A stretch of DNA of 55,696 nucleotides from Symbiodinium natans (GCA_905221605.1 CAJNDS010000877.1:1-55696); one strand, 5' to 3'; numbered from the stretch's first letter, positions 39,913 to 49,673 are shown. The notes: generated from the letters alone by a model not told the origin. Translations and numbers: made by a program.

Positions 39913-42900
39913 TCACTTCTTTTTCCGATTGTTGGCAATCTTGAGGTGAAGTTGCAGCAGAATATACTCCAGGTCCGAAATCGTAAGAATAGGATCCTGT
40001 ATGCCCCTTTGAATTGAGGATACCAATCCTTCTCTCTTCGCATCCTCAATCGCCTGGCAAGATTGATCCAGCTCTTCATTCGCATTGGCAGACCCTGGTG
40101 CCTCCGCATCGGATGGACGATCCTTTTCCTCAGGATCTTGCACCATTACCACCTCTTCTTTTTTGGGACTCTGACTTTTCTCCTTCTTCTTTGTCTTTCC
40201 ACCGACATTTGACTTTGTGCGCGCTTTTGAGGCTTTTTCCACTGCAGAAACCACCACATTGGATGATGATCCACCCTTCTCAATGACCGCCGGCATCTTC
40301 TTCGGCTTTGGAACCATGAGGGTATAAGGATCTTCGATAGCTGCAGCTTTCCTCTTCTTTTTTACCTTTTTCTTCTCCTCCTCAACGGCAACCTCCGTCT
40401 CCGAAGTCTCAACCACTTCTTTTTCGGCAGGAATATCTTTGCTGGACTCCCCTTCTAGGGACCTCTTTTTCCCTTTTTTGGGATCCTTTTCTTCTCCCAA
40501 ATTGGCTCGCTCATACCATATCCTCAGGTCATTGACCCATTCTTCCACCTCCGCGAGCGAAACATCATACGACTTCACTACTTCGAGAAGTTCCAGCACT
40601 GACAACATTTCAGTGGTCCACGAAACCCATACTTGATCCATGTAGTCAGCATCTCCAGTGATCTTCAGGAGTTTGAACAATGGGTCCGCCTCTGCTCGAG
40701 CCAAATCTGACTTGCCATTGGACAGAAATGAAATCGCCTCCATCAACAGTTCCGTCATCTTGGTCTCTTCGTCATAAACCATAAAATCCTCCTCATCATC
40801 ACCGAACTGTTCAGGAGAGATCTCCTTTTTTCCACCATTTGCACCAGACTTTCTCCTTGGACCATCCCTTGGGGGCGTCCTTGGAGACCTTGGCCTCTGT
40901 TTTTCCAACGGAACCTCATGTCCAAAGACACACCTGTCACCAAACCGACACTTCCCAGACCGAGCAAACTGGACGCACCTCACACCAGTTGCATCATGCG
41001 AGAACTCACAATCCTTTCCAGCGAAACATTCTCTCCCTGCCACATAGTACTTGCACCAATATGAATGTAGCACCACATCATCTTCGGAATGGATGAATTT
41101 GCAGTCGTCACCAAATTTGCAGCGATCTTTCCCTTTGCCAAACCAATAGCAGAAACCCTTCTTCCTCTTCTCCAAGCGCTCTGCCTCATACCGGTCCATA
41201 GGGCGACTGTGCTCTACATGAACATTGCCATGTACCTGGGGACTGCTCCCTTCACCCGACGTGCTATCAGTATTTGGTGCTTGGAGTACAGCTGGAAAAC
41301 CTGGCCTTGGTCCTACCACCTTCATGATCGGTTTTCCGCCAACTCCTGAGCCATGCTGAGACGATCCAAAAACATTGAACATCTTCATGAAGGCCTTCCT
41401 AGCGCCAATCTTCTGCACCCTTTTGATTGGACGTTTCATTGCTCCAACCTTGCATCCAGATGCATTCAAACGACGCAACCTTCTAAACCCAACTCTATGT
41501 CCCTTCTTCCAAAGAGCCATAAGAATTTTAGAGGCAGTAACATTCTCCACCTCTACCTTTTCCAATGATCCCTCACTTCCCGGAACAAACCCATCCATCT
41601 CTGAAGACCTTTCCATCTTTTTTGACACCACTTCGTCGAGGTAGTCTTCTGAAATCCAGGGAAAGTTCCCCTTAGAGGAAGGATTGTCATCATTGTTTGG
41701 TCCTTCACCAGGATATCCTTTGGTGCTGTCAAAGATCTTACCAGTAGTGCGGTCCTGCATAGAGAAATTCGAAGCCACGCGGGAGTACACTGACCACAAG
41801 AAAATCCTTGTGTCCGCCAGTCTGGATGACCCACTGGATTTCTCCTCTTCCGGAGAAACTTCTGGCGCTTTGCCCTTCCCTCCAGTGTCACCGCTTGTCT
41901 CACCTCCAGCATCTTCAATGGGAATAAGGGATTCATTGTTCCCTTGATCAAGCACCGCATCCTCTAGTCCAAGAACTTCCAGCATCGCTGTCGAAGGATC
42001 CACCTCCTCATCCGCATCGTCGTCCATCCTTCTCCAGAGAGCCTCCAATTGGTCCGCACAAGTCGCCGCTTGAAGAAACTCCATCAACCGAGCCCTCCCG
42101 CGCTGCCAGAGAAATTCTGAAACCATCACCGACCCTTGTGCTCCCAGATTCAGGAATGGGTGAACCATTTTGGCTACCCTCGCCATAAGTTCAATATGAA
42201 CTTCCATGCCTGGACTGCGGCTCCAATCATAGGCAATTGCCTCCATAGCAGTACCAAACTTGTCCGTATTCTTGAATTCCCCTTCCAGACCAGGAGACAA
42301 CAAGGCACCCATCACCGAAAGAGGGTAATTCCCCACCGCCGGCAAGCACGGGTTGTCATGGAACGAATGATGCAGGTCAGTATAATATCCTTGATCTCTC
42401 CTTTGAAAAAGGAGTGTTCCAGTCCCTAGCTGGGCATTCATTTCATCCACTTGAACCATTTCAGCACATATCCTCTGTGCCAGGTGCGCCATTGCTGGCC
42501 AGACGGTACGATCGGTCAGACCGCGACGCATAACCCAATCAGTTGTTGGCGACTGGATCAGCGTTCCTGGATCATACACCATAACCATTGCACCGTCTCC
42601 CATTGACTGATCAGCATCGTCCTCCAGTGCCAGGTTCTCATCCTGTTCGCTTGCACCCTCGGATGACATGCTAATAACCAAATTTCGATCCATCTTATTG
42701 GACCCTTTTTGGCAATCTCTTTGCCCCATTGGCAACTTGCCAACTGCAACCTTCCAATAAATTCGAGTCAGAAGGCCTTTCACCAGCAATTGCTGAAGGT
42801 CACTCCTCACCGGACCACCATCCAACATCTTCGCATCATTACCACGGAGATCATTGCTCCCGCCTTCTCCTTCTTTTTGGTCGGTCTCCTCGCCAGAAAT

Positions 42901-44664
42901 CTGTACTGCTCCTTCCGGCGCCGTCTCCTGTCCAGCCACTTCATGCCCAGGAAGAACTTGAGCGCTTTCAGAGACATTCACCTGTCCAGCAGCACCTTGC
43001 CCAGGTAAAACCTCATCCGTGGAGCCCACCGCCAGCGAACCAACCATAACTGAACCATCCCTTGTTCTTTTTTGAGACCGTTCAGCTCGACGAGAAGGTT
43101 GTGGTAGCGAAAAAACTTGTGAAGTCACTTCTTGGCGGGTCTCCCCCCGCGACGCTTTGTCGCGCCCTTCGCCAAGGTGAACCGATTTTTTCGGCCCATC
43201 ATTGGAGCCTGAAGAACCACTTTGTGGAACATTGCCACGACTCGCAGTTCTCCACGAATCCCTTTCTTGCAAAAAGAGTTCCTTCAGGCGTTGTACCGCA
43301 TTGGTCTCCTCCTCGCTTGAATCGCTTGAGGAAGCGGCATACGAGACCAAAGCCTCCGCCTGGTCATCATCATCCACCACATCTGCCCACGCTCTGCTGA
43401 ATGGATACGACAAACCACCACGAGGTTTCACCGGCTCCAGTGGCTTCGGTTTTTCCACCACTTCCGCCAGTTGCACTCGTCGTTGTGACCGAGATCGTGG
43501 CACCTGTCGCACCTGTTTTTTGTCCAGCAAGGGCCTTCCCCTTCTTACAGGGTTTGATCTTGACCGATACTTTTTCGTTGGTGGATTCACCGGCGGCATT
43601 CCAACTCCCACCAACCGCAGCTTCTGTACGCACAACGGAGACCTCTGCGCAAGCGTCCAACCATCACGGTACCTGACCTTATCAAAAAGCTCCCGATAGG
43701 AACCTCTCGGCATAGTTTTTGCACCGGAGTCTTCAGCTTCACGCACCTGAGTGAGGGTTCGCACCGCCGCTCTTCCAGTCCCTTTGTTCCCAGAAGATTG
43801 TTGTACCCGTACAGATGCATCAGAAGGAACTGCCTTTTCCGGTCCTCCCGGTCGATATCGGACCTCACCCACCAATTGCAGAATTTTGCATGCGGTCACT
43901 TTGTTGATCCCTTTGTCAACCAAATCTTCCACAAAGATGAACTCTTGCAAGTCCGACACATTGGTCACACCAAGCGTAATCATCACCTCACTTACATGAG
44001 GGGTATACACCCACAGGTGTGCGTTGCGAGCCATCCAATTTTCAATCGGCTCCTCCGGATTGTGAAGCTGAGTACTAGTGGATGCAGCCACCGAATTCTT
44101 TTGCTCATCAGCTTCTACTTCATCCAGAATACCTTTTTCACCATCTTTTTGTGACACATTGGTCATTTGCAGCGCTTTTGGTGCCGAGGATGAGGAAGAT
44201 TCAGCTCCCCCACTCGCAGGTGGCTGAAAAGTGCTTCTATCCGTAAGCTCCCATCCTCTCTCTTTTTCAAACCGGACCTGATTGGCCACCTGTACCAAGT
44301 GTTTCAGGAGCGACAGCCGCTCCTCTGACATCTCGTCATGGGAGTACTTGCAGAAATTTAACCCTTTCCGGCAACGTCCTCTGAGGTAATAATCGAAACA
44401 GCAATGGTGGAACCCTGCGTCCCTTAGTGACTTCCTGGAAGCATTGTCCCAAGCTTTGCCGGGCTCCCAAGTCCCTTCCAATGCTATGTCATCGTTGTGA
44501 AGATACCTGCATGTAGTCCCATATTTACAACCACCTTGATTGTAATACAGACACAGACGACCTTTTGGCTCACCCGACGTAGGCTCACCCTTTGATGCAC
44601 CTTTGCCAAAATTGTACTTGGCCCGGAAGGCTAAATCCTCCCGCTCCTGCTGTGCCTCATCCAC
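39913..44664 (-). CDS. LTR-element ORF2: CCCH zinc-finger protein, 1583 codons
   Basis: Two N-terminal CCCH fingers (residues 38-56, C-x7-C-x5-C-x3-H; 89-109, C-x8-C-x6-C-x3-H). A SAM-like helical segment follows (about 207-268), then a long low-complexity acidic/basic region and an unassigned globular stretch (about 710-905, with MEFLQAATCADQLEALW). A cluster of three more CCCH fingers (1172-1249) precedes a Lys/Glu-rich tail with nuclear-localisation-like KKVKKKRK. CCCH fingers bind RNA. No pol domain was recognised. The listed start is a GTG; the frame is open back to about 44775 with no ATG, and the first Met is residue 112, after both N-terminal fingers. Expression therefore probably depends on frameshifting from the upstream frame. 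The end is a clean TAA before a 370-bp 3' region. Confidence 0.8.
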   Translation of the reverse strand: MDEAQQEREDLAFRAKYNFGKGASKGEPTSGEPKGRLCLYYNQGGCKYGTTCRYLHNDDIALEGTWEPGKAWDNASRKSLRDAGFHHCCFDYYLRGRCRKGLNFCKYSHDEMSEERLSLLKHLVQVANQVRFEKERGWELTDRSTFQPPASGGAESSSSSAPKALQMTNVSQKDGEKGILDEVEADEQKNSVAASTSTQLHNPEEPIENWMARNAHLWVYTPHVSEVMITLGVTNVSDLQEFIFVEDLVDKGINKVTACKILQLVGEVRYRPGGPEKAVPSDASVRVQQSSGNKGTGRAAVRTLTQVREAEDSGAKTMPRGSYRELFDKVRYRDGWTLAQRSPLCVQKLRLVGVGMPPVNPPTKKYRSRSNPVRRGRPLLDKKQVRQVPRSRSQRRVQLAEVVEKPKPLEPVKPRGGLSYPFSRAWADVVDDDDQAEALVSYAASSSDSSEEETNAVQRLKELFLQERDSWRTASRGNVPQSGSSGSNDGPKKSVHLGEGRDKASRGETRQEVTSQVFSLPQPSRRAERSQKRTRDGSVMVGSLAVGSTDEVLPGQGAAGQVNVSESAQVLPGHEVAGQETAPEGAVQISGEETDQKEGEGGSNDLRGNDAKMLDGGPVRSDLQQLLVKGLLTRIYWKVAVGKLPMGQRDCQKGSNKMDRNLVISMSSEGASEQDENLALEDDADQSMGDGAMVMVYDPGTLIQSPTTDWVMRRGLTDRTVWPAMAHLAQRICAEMVQVDEMNAQLGTGTLLFQRRDQGYYTDLHHSFHDNPCLPAVGNYPLSVMGALLSPGLEGEFKNTDKFGTAMEAIAYDWSRSPGMEVHIELMARVAKMVHPFLNLGAQGSVMVSEFLWQRGRARLMEFLQAATCADQLEALWRRMDDDADEEVDPSTAMLEVLGLEDAVLDQGNNESLIPIEDAGGETSGDTGGKGKAPEVSPEEEKSSGSSRLADTRIFLWSVYSRVASNFSMQDRTTGKIFDSTKGYPGEGPNNDDNPSSKGNFPWISEDYLDEVVSKKMERSSEMDGFVPGSEGSLEKVEVENVTASKILMALWKKGHRVGFRRLRRLNASGCKVGAMKRPIKRVQKIGARKAFMKMFNVFGSSQHGSGVGGKPIMKVVGPRPGFPAVLQAPNTDSTSGEGSSPQVHGNVHVEHSRPMDRYEAERLEKRKKGFCYWFGKGKDRCKFGDDCKFIHSEDDVVLHSYWCKYYVAGRECFAGKDCEFSHDATGVRCVQFARSGKCRFGDRCVFGHEVPLEKQRPRSPRTPPRDGPRRKSGANGGKKEISPEQFGDDEEDFMVYDEETKMTELLMEAISFLSNGKSDLARAEADPLFKLLKITGDADYMDQVWVSWTTEMLSVLELLEVVKSYDVSLAEVEEWVNDLRIWYERANLGEEKDPKKGKKRSLEGESSKDIPAEKEVVETSETEVAVEEEKKKVKKKRKAAAIEDPYTLMVPKPKKMPAVIEKGGSSSNVVVSAVEKASKARTKSNVGGKTKKKEKSQSPKKEEVVMVQDPEEKDRPSDAEAPGSANANEELDQSCQAIEDAKREGLVSSIQRGIQDPILTISDLEYILLQLHLKIANNRKKK

Positions 44665-45017
44665 TGTACCTTCCTCTGTGGGAGGGTCACCGATGTTCCC
44701 GTCCTCATCATCAGCTTCTTGGCTATTCTTTGGATCAGTTGACCCCCCTTCTGGCCAACCTTCACCGTACGACGATGCTCATAGGGACACCCATCGCCAT
44801 TGCGACACCTTCCCTTATTGAAGAACCTGCACAGCTTGCTGTAACCAGGTGACAACACCGTCTTTGGTGTCATGTAAGCCTTTTTGTACTGGTCAGGATC
44901 CATGTAGGCTTCCATTGGCTTGTTCTCCCTTTTGCTCATGGATTGCACTGCACCATCAAGCTCCTGCAAAAATAGCTTGGTGTCCAACCAAAGCGCGTTC
45001 CAAAACTCATCTTCCCC
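44631..45017 (-). CDS. LTR-element linking frame with CCCH finger
   Basis: Same frame as ORF1 but after its TAA. It reads GEDEFWNALWLDTKLFLQEL, then an ATG at 44939, then a CCCH finger (CRFFNKGRC-x5-C-x3-H), and stops at 44631. It overlaps ORF2, which is in the -1 frame. It could be reached by reinitiation at 44939 or by stop readthrough, and its finger would then be the first of six in a fused product. Confidence 0.6.
   Translation of the reverse strand, partial: GEDEFWNALWLDTKLFLQELDGAVQSMSKRENKPMEAYMDPDQYKKAYMTPKTVLSPGYSKLCRFFNKGRCRNGDGCPYEHRRTVKVGQKGGQLIQRIAKKLMMRTGTSVTLPQRKVQWMRHSRSGRI
44742..44748 (-). promoter_or_regulatory. candidate -1 ribosomal frameshift heptamer
   Basis: In the upstream frame the codons read AAG GGG GGT, i.e. 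G_GGG_GGT, an X_XXY_YYZ heptamer. ORF2 is exactly the -1 frame from here. A six-G run is also a likely indel or sequencing-error site. Confidence 0.5.
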
Positions 45018-47747
45018 TTAATTCAGCACCGTTGCCACCGCTTCACCCACAACTGGTCGAGAAAATCTCCTTTTTCTGCATGCCAGTTCGAAAAGCGCGT
45101 TGTGGTACTGTTTTCGGGAAAAAGTGGTTAACTTCCCCAAGCCTGTGCTTTCTGTACCATCAGGCTTCCAACCATCATTTTGCAAGATGCCATACGCGCG
45201 CCGAGCTTCCGCATTGAGGAATGCCTGATCCGCAACACACTCCTGTAAATCTTCCATCGGCCGACCTAACAGCATCCCAGTAATTTTGCCAACATAGGCT
45301 TCCTCTTCATTTCCATTCTCCAGAAGAGCTTTGTAGATCTTTTCTCCATAAAGTTGCCTTTCTTTTCGTTCTTCAGAAGACAACTCCTGTACCACAAGCT
45401 CTTCATCGGATTGCTCTTCCTCCTGTTTCCAGTCCCATTGACCGTTGGAATCTTGGTACCATTGACCAGCATACCATGAATCCGTCCACCACGTACTCCA
45501 GCCGCTGGGTTTCCACTTCCGCAGCGTCGAAGAAGAGTCCTCCACGTCCTCTTCCAAAACCAGAAAGGTGTCCAAGATTATGGTACCATCATCTTCCACT
45601 CGTTTCACTGTTCCATTGACAGTATCACCAAACTTGAACTGATATGCATTGTTCCCTTCTGCAGGAATCAATACATTCATATCCCCATGGTCCAAAAAGG
45701 CTCCATACCCATTGATGCAGCGCACTAGACCCATGATCTCATCTCCCTCTTGATAGCAATGTGGCCCAGGTGACTCCAAGGCTCCCGCTCGGGGCACTTT
45801 CTTTACACGCTCTTCAGAAACCATCTCTGTATCATCGGCTCCTGGCGCATCCTTTGTCTTCACCTTTGGGTCACACTGCTCGTCCTGCTCCACGAGTCCC
45901 ACAAGCTCATCTTTTTTGTGCTCCTGGATTTCAGGACCTCCCTTTTTCTCCGCCAACGGCTTTGCCTCATCTGCTGTAGTTCGCTCGGTGTCGACTTCCG
46001 GTGAACTTCCAGACGGCAACGCTTCTCCCTTCATGGGAGTGGACCCATCATTGGAGTCCTTTGTCTCACCTTCTGCAGCAGGCAAATCTTCTTCCACTGC
46101 AGGGCAATTGAGTCGATCATCCACGGCAGGCACGCTTTCTTCCACCGCAGGCTCCTTTGGTTCCATGGCCTCCAAAGGAGAATTTCCACCATCATTGACC
46201 ACAGCTGCCTCATTGGCTCCGGTGTAGCCCTTGTCATTTCGTTCCTCGCTGCTAACTTCAGGTTGCACCAGTGCGTCCACCTGTGAACCTCCATCATCAG
46301 CTGCTGCGGAGACCTGCGCCCCATTGTTGCAGTCGCCCGTGGAACGTACCACCACATGCACCTCAACCCGTGCTTCCTTCGCACTCCAGGTAATATCTGG
46401 CGCATCAACCCGCGCATCATTGGCGCTCCAGGCCTCATTTTTCAGATCATCCGTGTCTCCAGCTATTCCAGAAGCTTCTTTTTCCCCTTGAATGGCAGAA
46501 TTCTTGGCACCAAACGAAGAGACCTCCTCAGTCGTAACACACAACTTTTTCTCTCCATCCTCCGAATCTCCAGGACCACCTTCCTGAACAACAGGTACCA
46601 CATCCACCACTCGCTCTTCTGCAGCCGACACAGTTCCGATCACCTCATTGGGCATTTTCTCTTCTGGATCCACCAATTCCATCGCTGCCCCACCCTCAGA
46701 AAGCGCTTCTGTTTCTTCCCGATCCAGGTGTTGAGCTCCAGCGATGTTGGCTTGGTTCCCAGGAATCCCTTCCTCATCAGGAGAACCCGAGGTCGGGGCG
46801 TCACCATCAGCCCTAGGACCGCTATCCCTGATAGTAGAGGAAAAATCTTTTTCACCTAAACTATTTACACTACCCTGGAATGCCCTCGTAGACTCAGTCT
46901 TCGGAGTAGAGGATGAAGAATCCAGTGCCGCCTCCATTTCCAGCTCATTGCCCAAAGGAGACCCAACCACCTCGTCACTCTTCACCTTTTCACCTACCAC
47001 CGGCAATGTCCACTTGGTTTCGTGCGTATCCAGGCAGTAATAATATTGTCTCCCATCTTCATGGAGGTGCAATTCCCACATTGTGCCATCACACGCTTGG
47101 ATCAGATGCTCGTCTTTCCGAAAACCGTCCCTTTCAGAAACCTGTCGCATCTCGTCCTCTTCTTCTGACAGCTGTCGCAACCGTTCAGCCTCCATCTGTA
47201 GGATCTCCTCCTCCCCCATGGCGTATTCAGCAGCAGGTGCAGCTTCAAAGCCGTCCGCACCCTTCTGTTTGTGACCGCTTCCACCACCTTGGGAACTCGA
47301 AGATGGACCCTTTTTGATCTTGTTCAACGGCCTCCTGGTCGCTTGTAGCACTTCTCCAATCAGATCGGTCTGAGACTCTTGGTCTACCATTCGACCCGAA
47401 GTCGAAGACGACGGCTGGTACCCGTGTTTGTGTAACACTCGTAAAACAGTCACCTCCATTTCACGATCTATGCCACCAGTCGCATCCCAGTTCCTTTTTT
47501 CACCAGGCTTTGGCGGTACAGAAACAGCACGTCCTTCAGCTTCAGCATTGCTAACCATATCCCTATTGGGATTCATACCCACATTGGGGCTTTCTGCAAC
47601 CAAGGCCTCTTCCAGATGTTCTTCAGCGTCGGGAATCACCTCTTCCAACACCGCTCTTTCACCCAGAGACTCAGCTGCACCATTTCCAGCTCCACCATCT
47701 TGTCCACCATCCGAGGCAAGTTGGAGCCATCGCTTCGGAGAAGGCAT
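45018..47747 (-). CDS. LTR-element ORF1: WW, S1 and PABC/MLLE-like domain protein
   Basis: 909 codons from the ATG at 47747 (MPSPKRWLQLA). The frame is open back through the primer-binding site and 5' LTR to 48101, but that part would precede or overlap the transcript start. In open-frame numbering from 48101: WW domain about 340-372 (W..L-x-EDGRQYYYCLDTHETKWTLP); a long acidic low-complexity middle; S1-type RNA-binding fold about 781-850 (GYGAFLDHGDMNVLIPAE); Trp-rich stretch; PABC/MLLE-like helix bundle about 915-972 with the hallmark KITGMLL. In poly(A)-binding protein the MLLE domain binds PAM2 peptides of translation and deadenylation factors, so a role on mRNA is inferred. TAA stop. Gag-like function is possible but has no sequence support. 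Confidence 0.8.
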   Translation of the reverse strand: MPSPKRWLQLASDGGQDGGAGNGAAESLGERAVLEEVIPDAEEHLEEALVAESPNVGMNPNRDMVSNAEAEGRAVSVPPKPGEKRNWDATGGIDREMEVTVLRVLHKHGYQPSSSTSGRMVDQESQTDLIGEVLQATRRPLNKIKKGPSSSSQGGGSGHKQKGADGFEAAPAAEYAMGEEEILQMEAERLRQLSEEEDEMRQVSERDGFRKDEHLIQACDGTMWELHLHEDGRQYYYCLDTHETKWTLPVVGEKVKSDEVVGSPLGNELEMEAALDSSSSTPKTESTRAFQGSVNSLGEKDFSSTIRDSGPRADGDAPTSGSPDEEGIPGNQANIAGAQHLDREETEALSEGGAAMELVDPEEKMPNEVIGTVSAAEERVVDVVPVVQEGGPGDSEDGEKKLCVTTEEVSSFGAKNSAIQGEKEASGIAGDTDDLKNEAWSANDARVDAPDITWSAKEARVEVHVVVRSTGDCNNGAQVSAAADDGGSQVDALVQPEVSSEERNDKGYTGANEAAVVNDGGNSPLEAMEPKEPAVEESVPAVDDRLNCPAVEEDLPAAEGETKDSNDGSTPMKGEALPSGSSPEVDTERTTADEAKPLAEKKGGPEIQEHKKDELVGLVEQDEQCDPKVKTKDAPGADDTEMVSEERVKKVPRAGALESPGPHCYQEGDEIMGLVRCINGYGAFLDHGDMNVLIPAEGNNAYQFKFGDTVNGTVKRVEDDGTIILDTFLVLEEDVEDSSSTLRKWKPSGWSTWWTDSWYAGQWYQDSNGQWDWKQEEEQSDEELVVQELSSEERKERQLYGEKIYKALLENGNEEEAYVGKITGMLLGRPMEDLQECVADQAFLNAEARRAYGILQNDGWKPDGTESTGLGKLTTFSRKQYHNALFELACRKRRFSRPVVGEAVATVLN

Positions 47748-47800
47748 TGCTTCTTGATCCCAAAACCTTGAAAGAACACTTAACCGCAGGGAACCTAATT

Positions 47801-47813
47801 TGGGCTCATAACC
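47801..47813 (-). promoter_or_regulatory. primer-binding site, half-tRNA initiator Met type
   Basis: - strand GGTTATGAGCCCA starts at the first base after the 5' LTR. It is complementary to the anticodon arm of initiator tRNA-Met (TGGGCTCATAACC), the copia-type internal half-tRNA primer, here with T at position 33. Confidence 0.75.
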
Positions 47814-48100
47814 TACGGGGGGACAACCAAGGAAGGAAATCAACTCCCCTAATCGCCCTGAACTTATATTTCCCAGATCGAACCAAGAAACAACCAAGAA
47901 CACGGATAAGAGCAACCCAGGGGGGAAGGAAAGGGGGAAGGAATCCACACCCTTACCAAACCCTAAGAACCCAGGCACTTCTTTTTGAACTTGTGGCTTT
48001 CTGTTCAAGCCCATCTTGAGCCAAATACGATTACCGGGTTCATTAACCCTTCCAACTTCCAACACTAACTCCTTTCTACAATACCAATTGCAGCTCCGCA
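47814..48100 (-). repeat. 5' LTR
   Basis: Copy of 39256-39542 with one mismatch. It must contain the element's promoter and polyadenylation signals. I see no certain TATA or AATAAA. Confidence 0.9.
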
Positions 48101-48105
48101 TAGGG
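48101..48105. repeat. target-site duplication, right (TAGGG)
   Basis: Matches 39251-39255; followed by TCTGGGCTTAGGG, a degenerate telomere tract. 48107-48890 beyond it holds A/C-rich simple sequence and no supported gene. Confidence 0.75.
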
Positions 48106-48890
48106 TCTGGGCTTAGGGTGTGGAGTTAAATGCCCTAAACACCATATCCTGGGCCCCTAAACCTCCAGACCCAAACCCCAAAATCCTAAACCCCTAACCC
48201 TCCCCCCACCCCCCACGAACAGACGCAAGAACAAAACGACGCCGACAACGACGGCAACGGCAACAACACCAACAACCACCAACACTAGAACTGCCAAGAA
48301 CAAACCAGCAACAAATATCAATAATGAGACGAACAAGAAGCGGAACATGAAATCCGACCCGGGATCCCAAAACTAAGCCTCAACACTAGTATATGAGACG
48401 TGGTCAAATAACCGCTTGCTTATTTTGGGGCGTAGTTGTTGCGGCAAAACACGGAGGATCGATAAGGGACGCGCTAAGATGATAGAATAGAGGTATTGGG
48501 TACCATAGGACAAAAGAACGATAGGTGAAAAGCATGGGAGACGATAGGGGACGCACTAACTCAAAAACAAGCAAGGCTTAAACAAGTAATTTTGACGTCG
48601 ACTCATATGAACCTTTAAGCAACAAACCCTGAACCCTAAGCCCTTGGACCCCCAACAAAATCCATGAGTTCTCCCTGCCCACCCCCCCCCCCCCCCAAAC
48701 CCTAAACCCTAAGCCCTAAATCCCAAACCCTAAACCCTCAAGCCCCCTGTAACTTGAAATTATTAAGTAACTTGAAGTTATTAATTAGGAAATTTGAAAG
48801 AAAAAACAAGACTTTCCTCGAAACTTTCCCCGGACCTGAACCCTTAACAATTTCAATAAACCCTAAACCCTAAAAAGCCTCAACCCCAAG

Positions 48891-48933
48891 CTCGCAAGCC
48901 GCACTGCCAAGGCAGAAGCGCCCTTCGCCCAAG
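48891..48933 (+). CDS. short exon-like island
   Basis: CCCCAAG acceptor; LASRTAKAEAPFAQ ending at GT donor CAAG|GTGGGG. Confidence 0.35.
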
Positions 48934-48964
48934 GTGGGGTCCAGGGTCTACCTTCAGATTCAAG

Positions 48965-49000
48965 AACCCAGAGTAGGCCCTCATTTTCTTTTTTTGGGGT
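48965..49000. mobile_element. family R1 fragment
   Basis: Left end only, AGAACCCAGAGTAGGCCCTC; a full copy follows 60 bp later. Confidence 0.5.
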
Positions 49001-49060
49001 CAAGGGCCTAGGGTTTAGGGTCTAGGGTTTAGGGTTTAGGGTTTAGGGTTTAGGGTTTAG

Positions 49061-49173
49061 GGAACCCAGAGTACGTAGGCCCTTATTCTCTTTTTTCAGG
49101 GTTTAGGTTCCCTTCTAAACCCTTGAAACCAAGAGGGGTACCCTTTTCATTACTGCCCTACTTTTGGGTCTAG
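49061..49173. mobile_element. MITE-like element, family R1
   Basis: GGAACCCAGAGTACGTAGGC ... CTACTTTTGGGTCTAG. Confidence 0.7.
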
Positions 49174-49424
49174 CGAATGTTTGTAGGCTCTTACGATGCC
49201 CCTTAGCCCTAAGCCCGAAGCCTCCTAAAACTTGCTACAGCTTGAACCCGAGCGCTAGGAGGTTGCTGAAGGTTTAGGGTTTAGGGTTCAGGGTTCAGGG
49301 TTCAGGGTTTAGGGTTCAGGGTTCAGGGTTTAGGGTTTATAGGGTTTGGGGGGTTCCTGTCAAGGAACTAAGGCTCGCGTACCAGCAAAGTCCGCCGTAC
49401 TACCAGCTAAGTAGAGACCTTAAT

Positions 49425-49509
49425 CTGGGACCCGGAGAAGGCGCTTGTTCGCTTTTTGGAGGCTTTTTGCTTGCCTTGCCTTATAAGCCCGAGTTACTCT
49501 TGGGCCTAG
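49425..49509. mobile_element. MITE-like element, family R1, shortened
   Basis: CTGGGACCCGGAGAAGGCGC ... AGTTACTCTTGGGCCTAG, with an internal deletion. Confidence 0.6.
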
Positions 49510-49548
49510 CTATGCTAGCTCAACCCATGCTTGGCTGAGTTGGCACAG

Positions 49549-49600
49549 ATGACCTCTTGACACACGACCGGGTTCAGCAAAGATTCTGGGAACTATGTGC
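49549..49600 (+). CDS. exon-like island, unknown protein
   Basis: GGCACAG acceptor; DDLLTHDRVQQRFWELCA. Confidence 0.4.
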
Positions 49601-49673
49601 CCTATAGACCCTAAACCCTAAACCCTATCGACCCCAATCCCTAGGCCCTAGACCCTGAACGCCCTTTCTGCAG

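Larger units (their letters stand above)
39256..48100 (-). mobile_element. complete LTR element, 8845 bp, no recognisable pol
   Basis: Two 287-bp direct repeats in the same orientation, a 5-bp target duplication, a primer-binding site and a polypurine tract define an intact retrovirus-like transposable element of the Ty1/copia structural type. The coding space is taken by two very large frames with RNA-binding and translation-type domains. No YxDD reverse transcriptase, integrase, RNase H or aspartic protease motif was found by reading. One LTR mismatch in 287 implies recent insertion. It probably relies on another element for replication enzymes. Its + strand is antisense to the surrounding exon-like islands, so it most likely sits in an intron. 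Confidence 0.85.

Noticed and set aside
40014-47757. Many + strand frames of 60-167 codons inside the LTR element
   Set aside because: Antisense or off-frame shadows of ORF1 and ORF2, which have recognisable domains.
48099-48101. ATG at 48101 as ORF1 start
   Set aside because: Its A lies in the target duplication outside the element, so it cannot be the element's own start; the ATG at 47747 is preferred.
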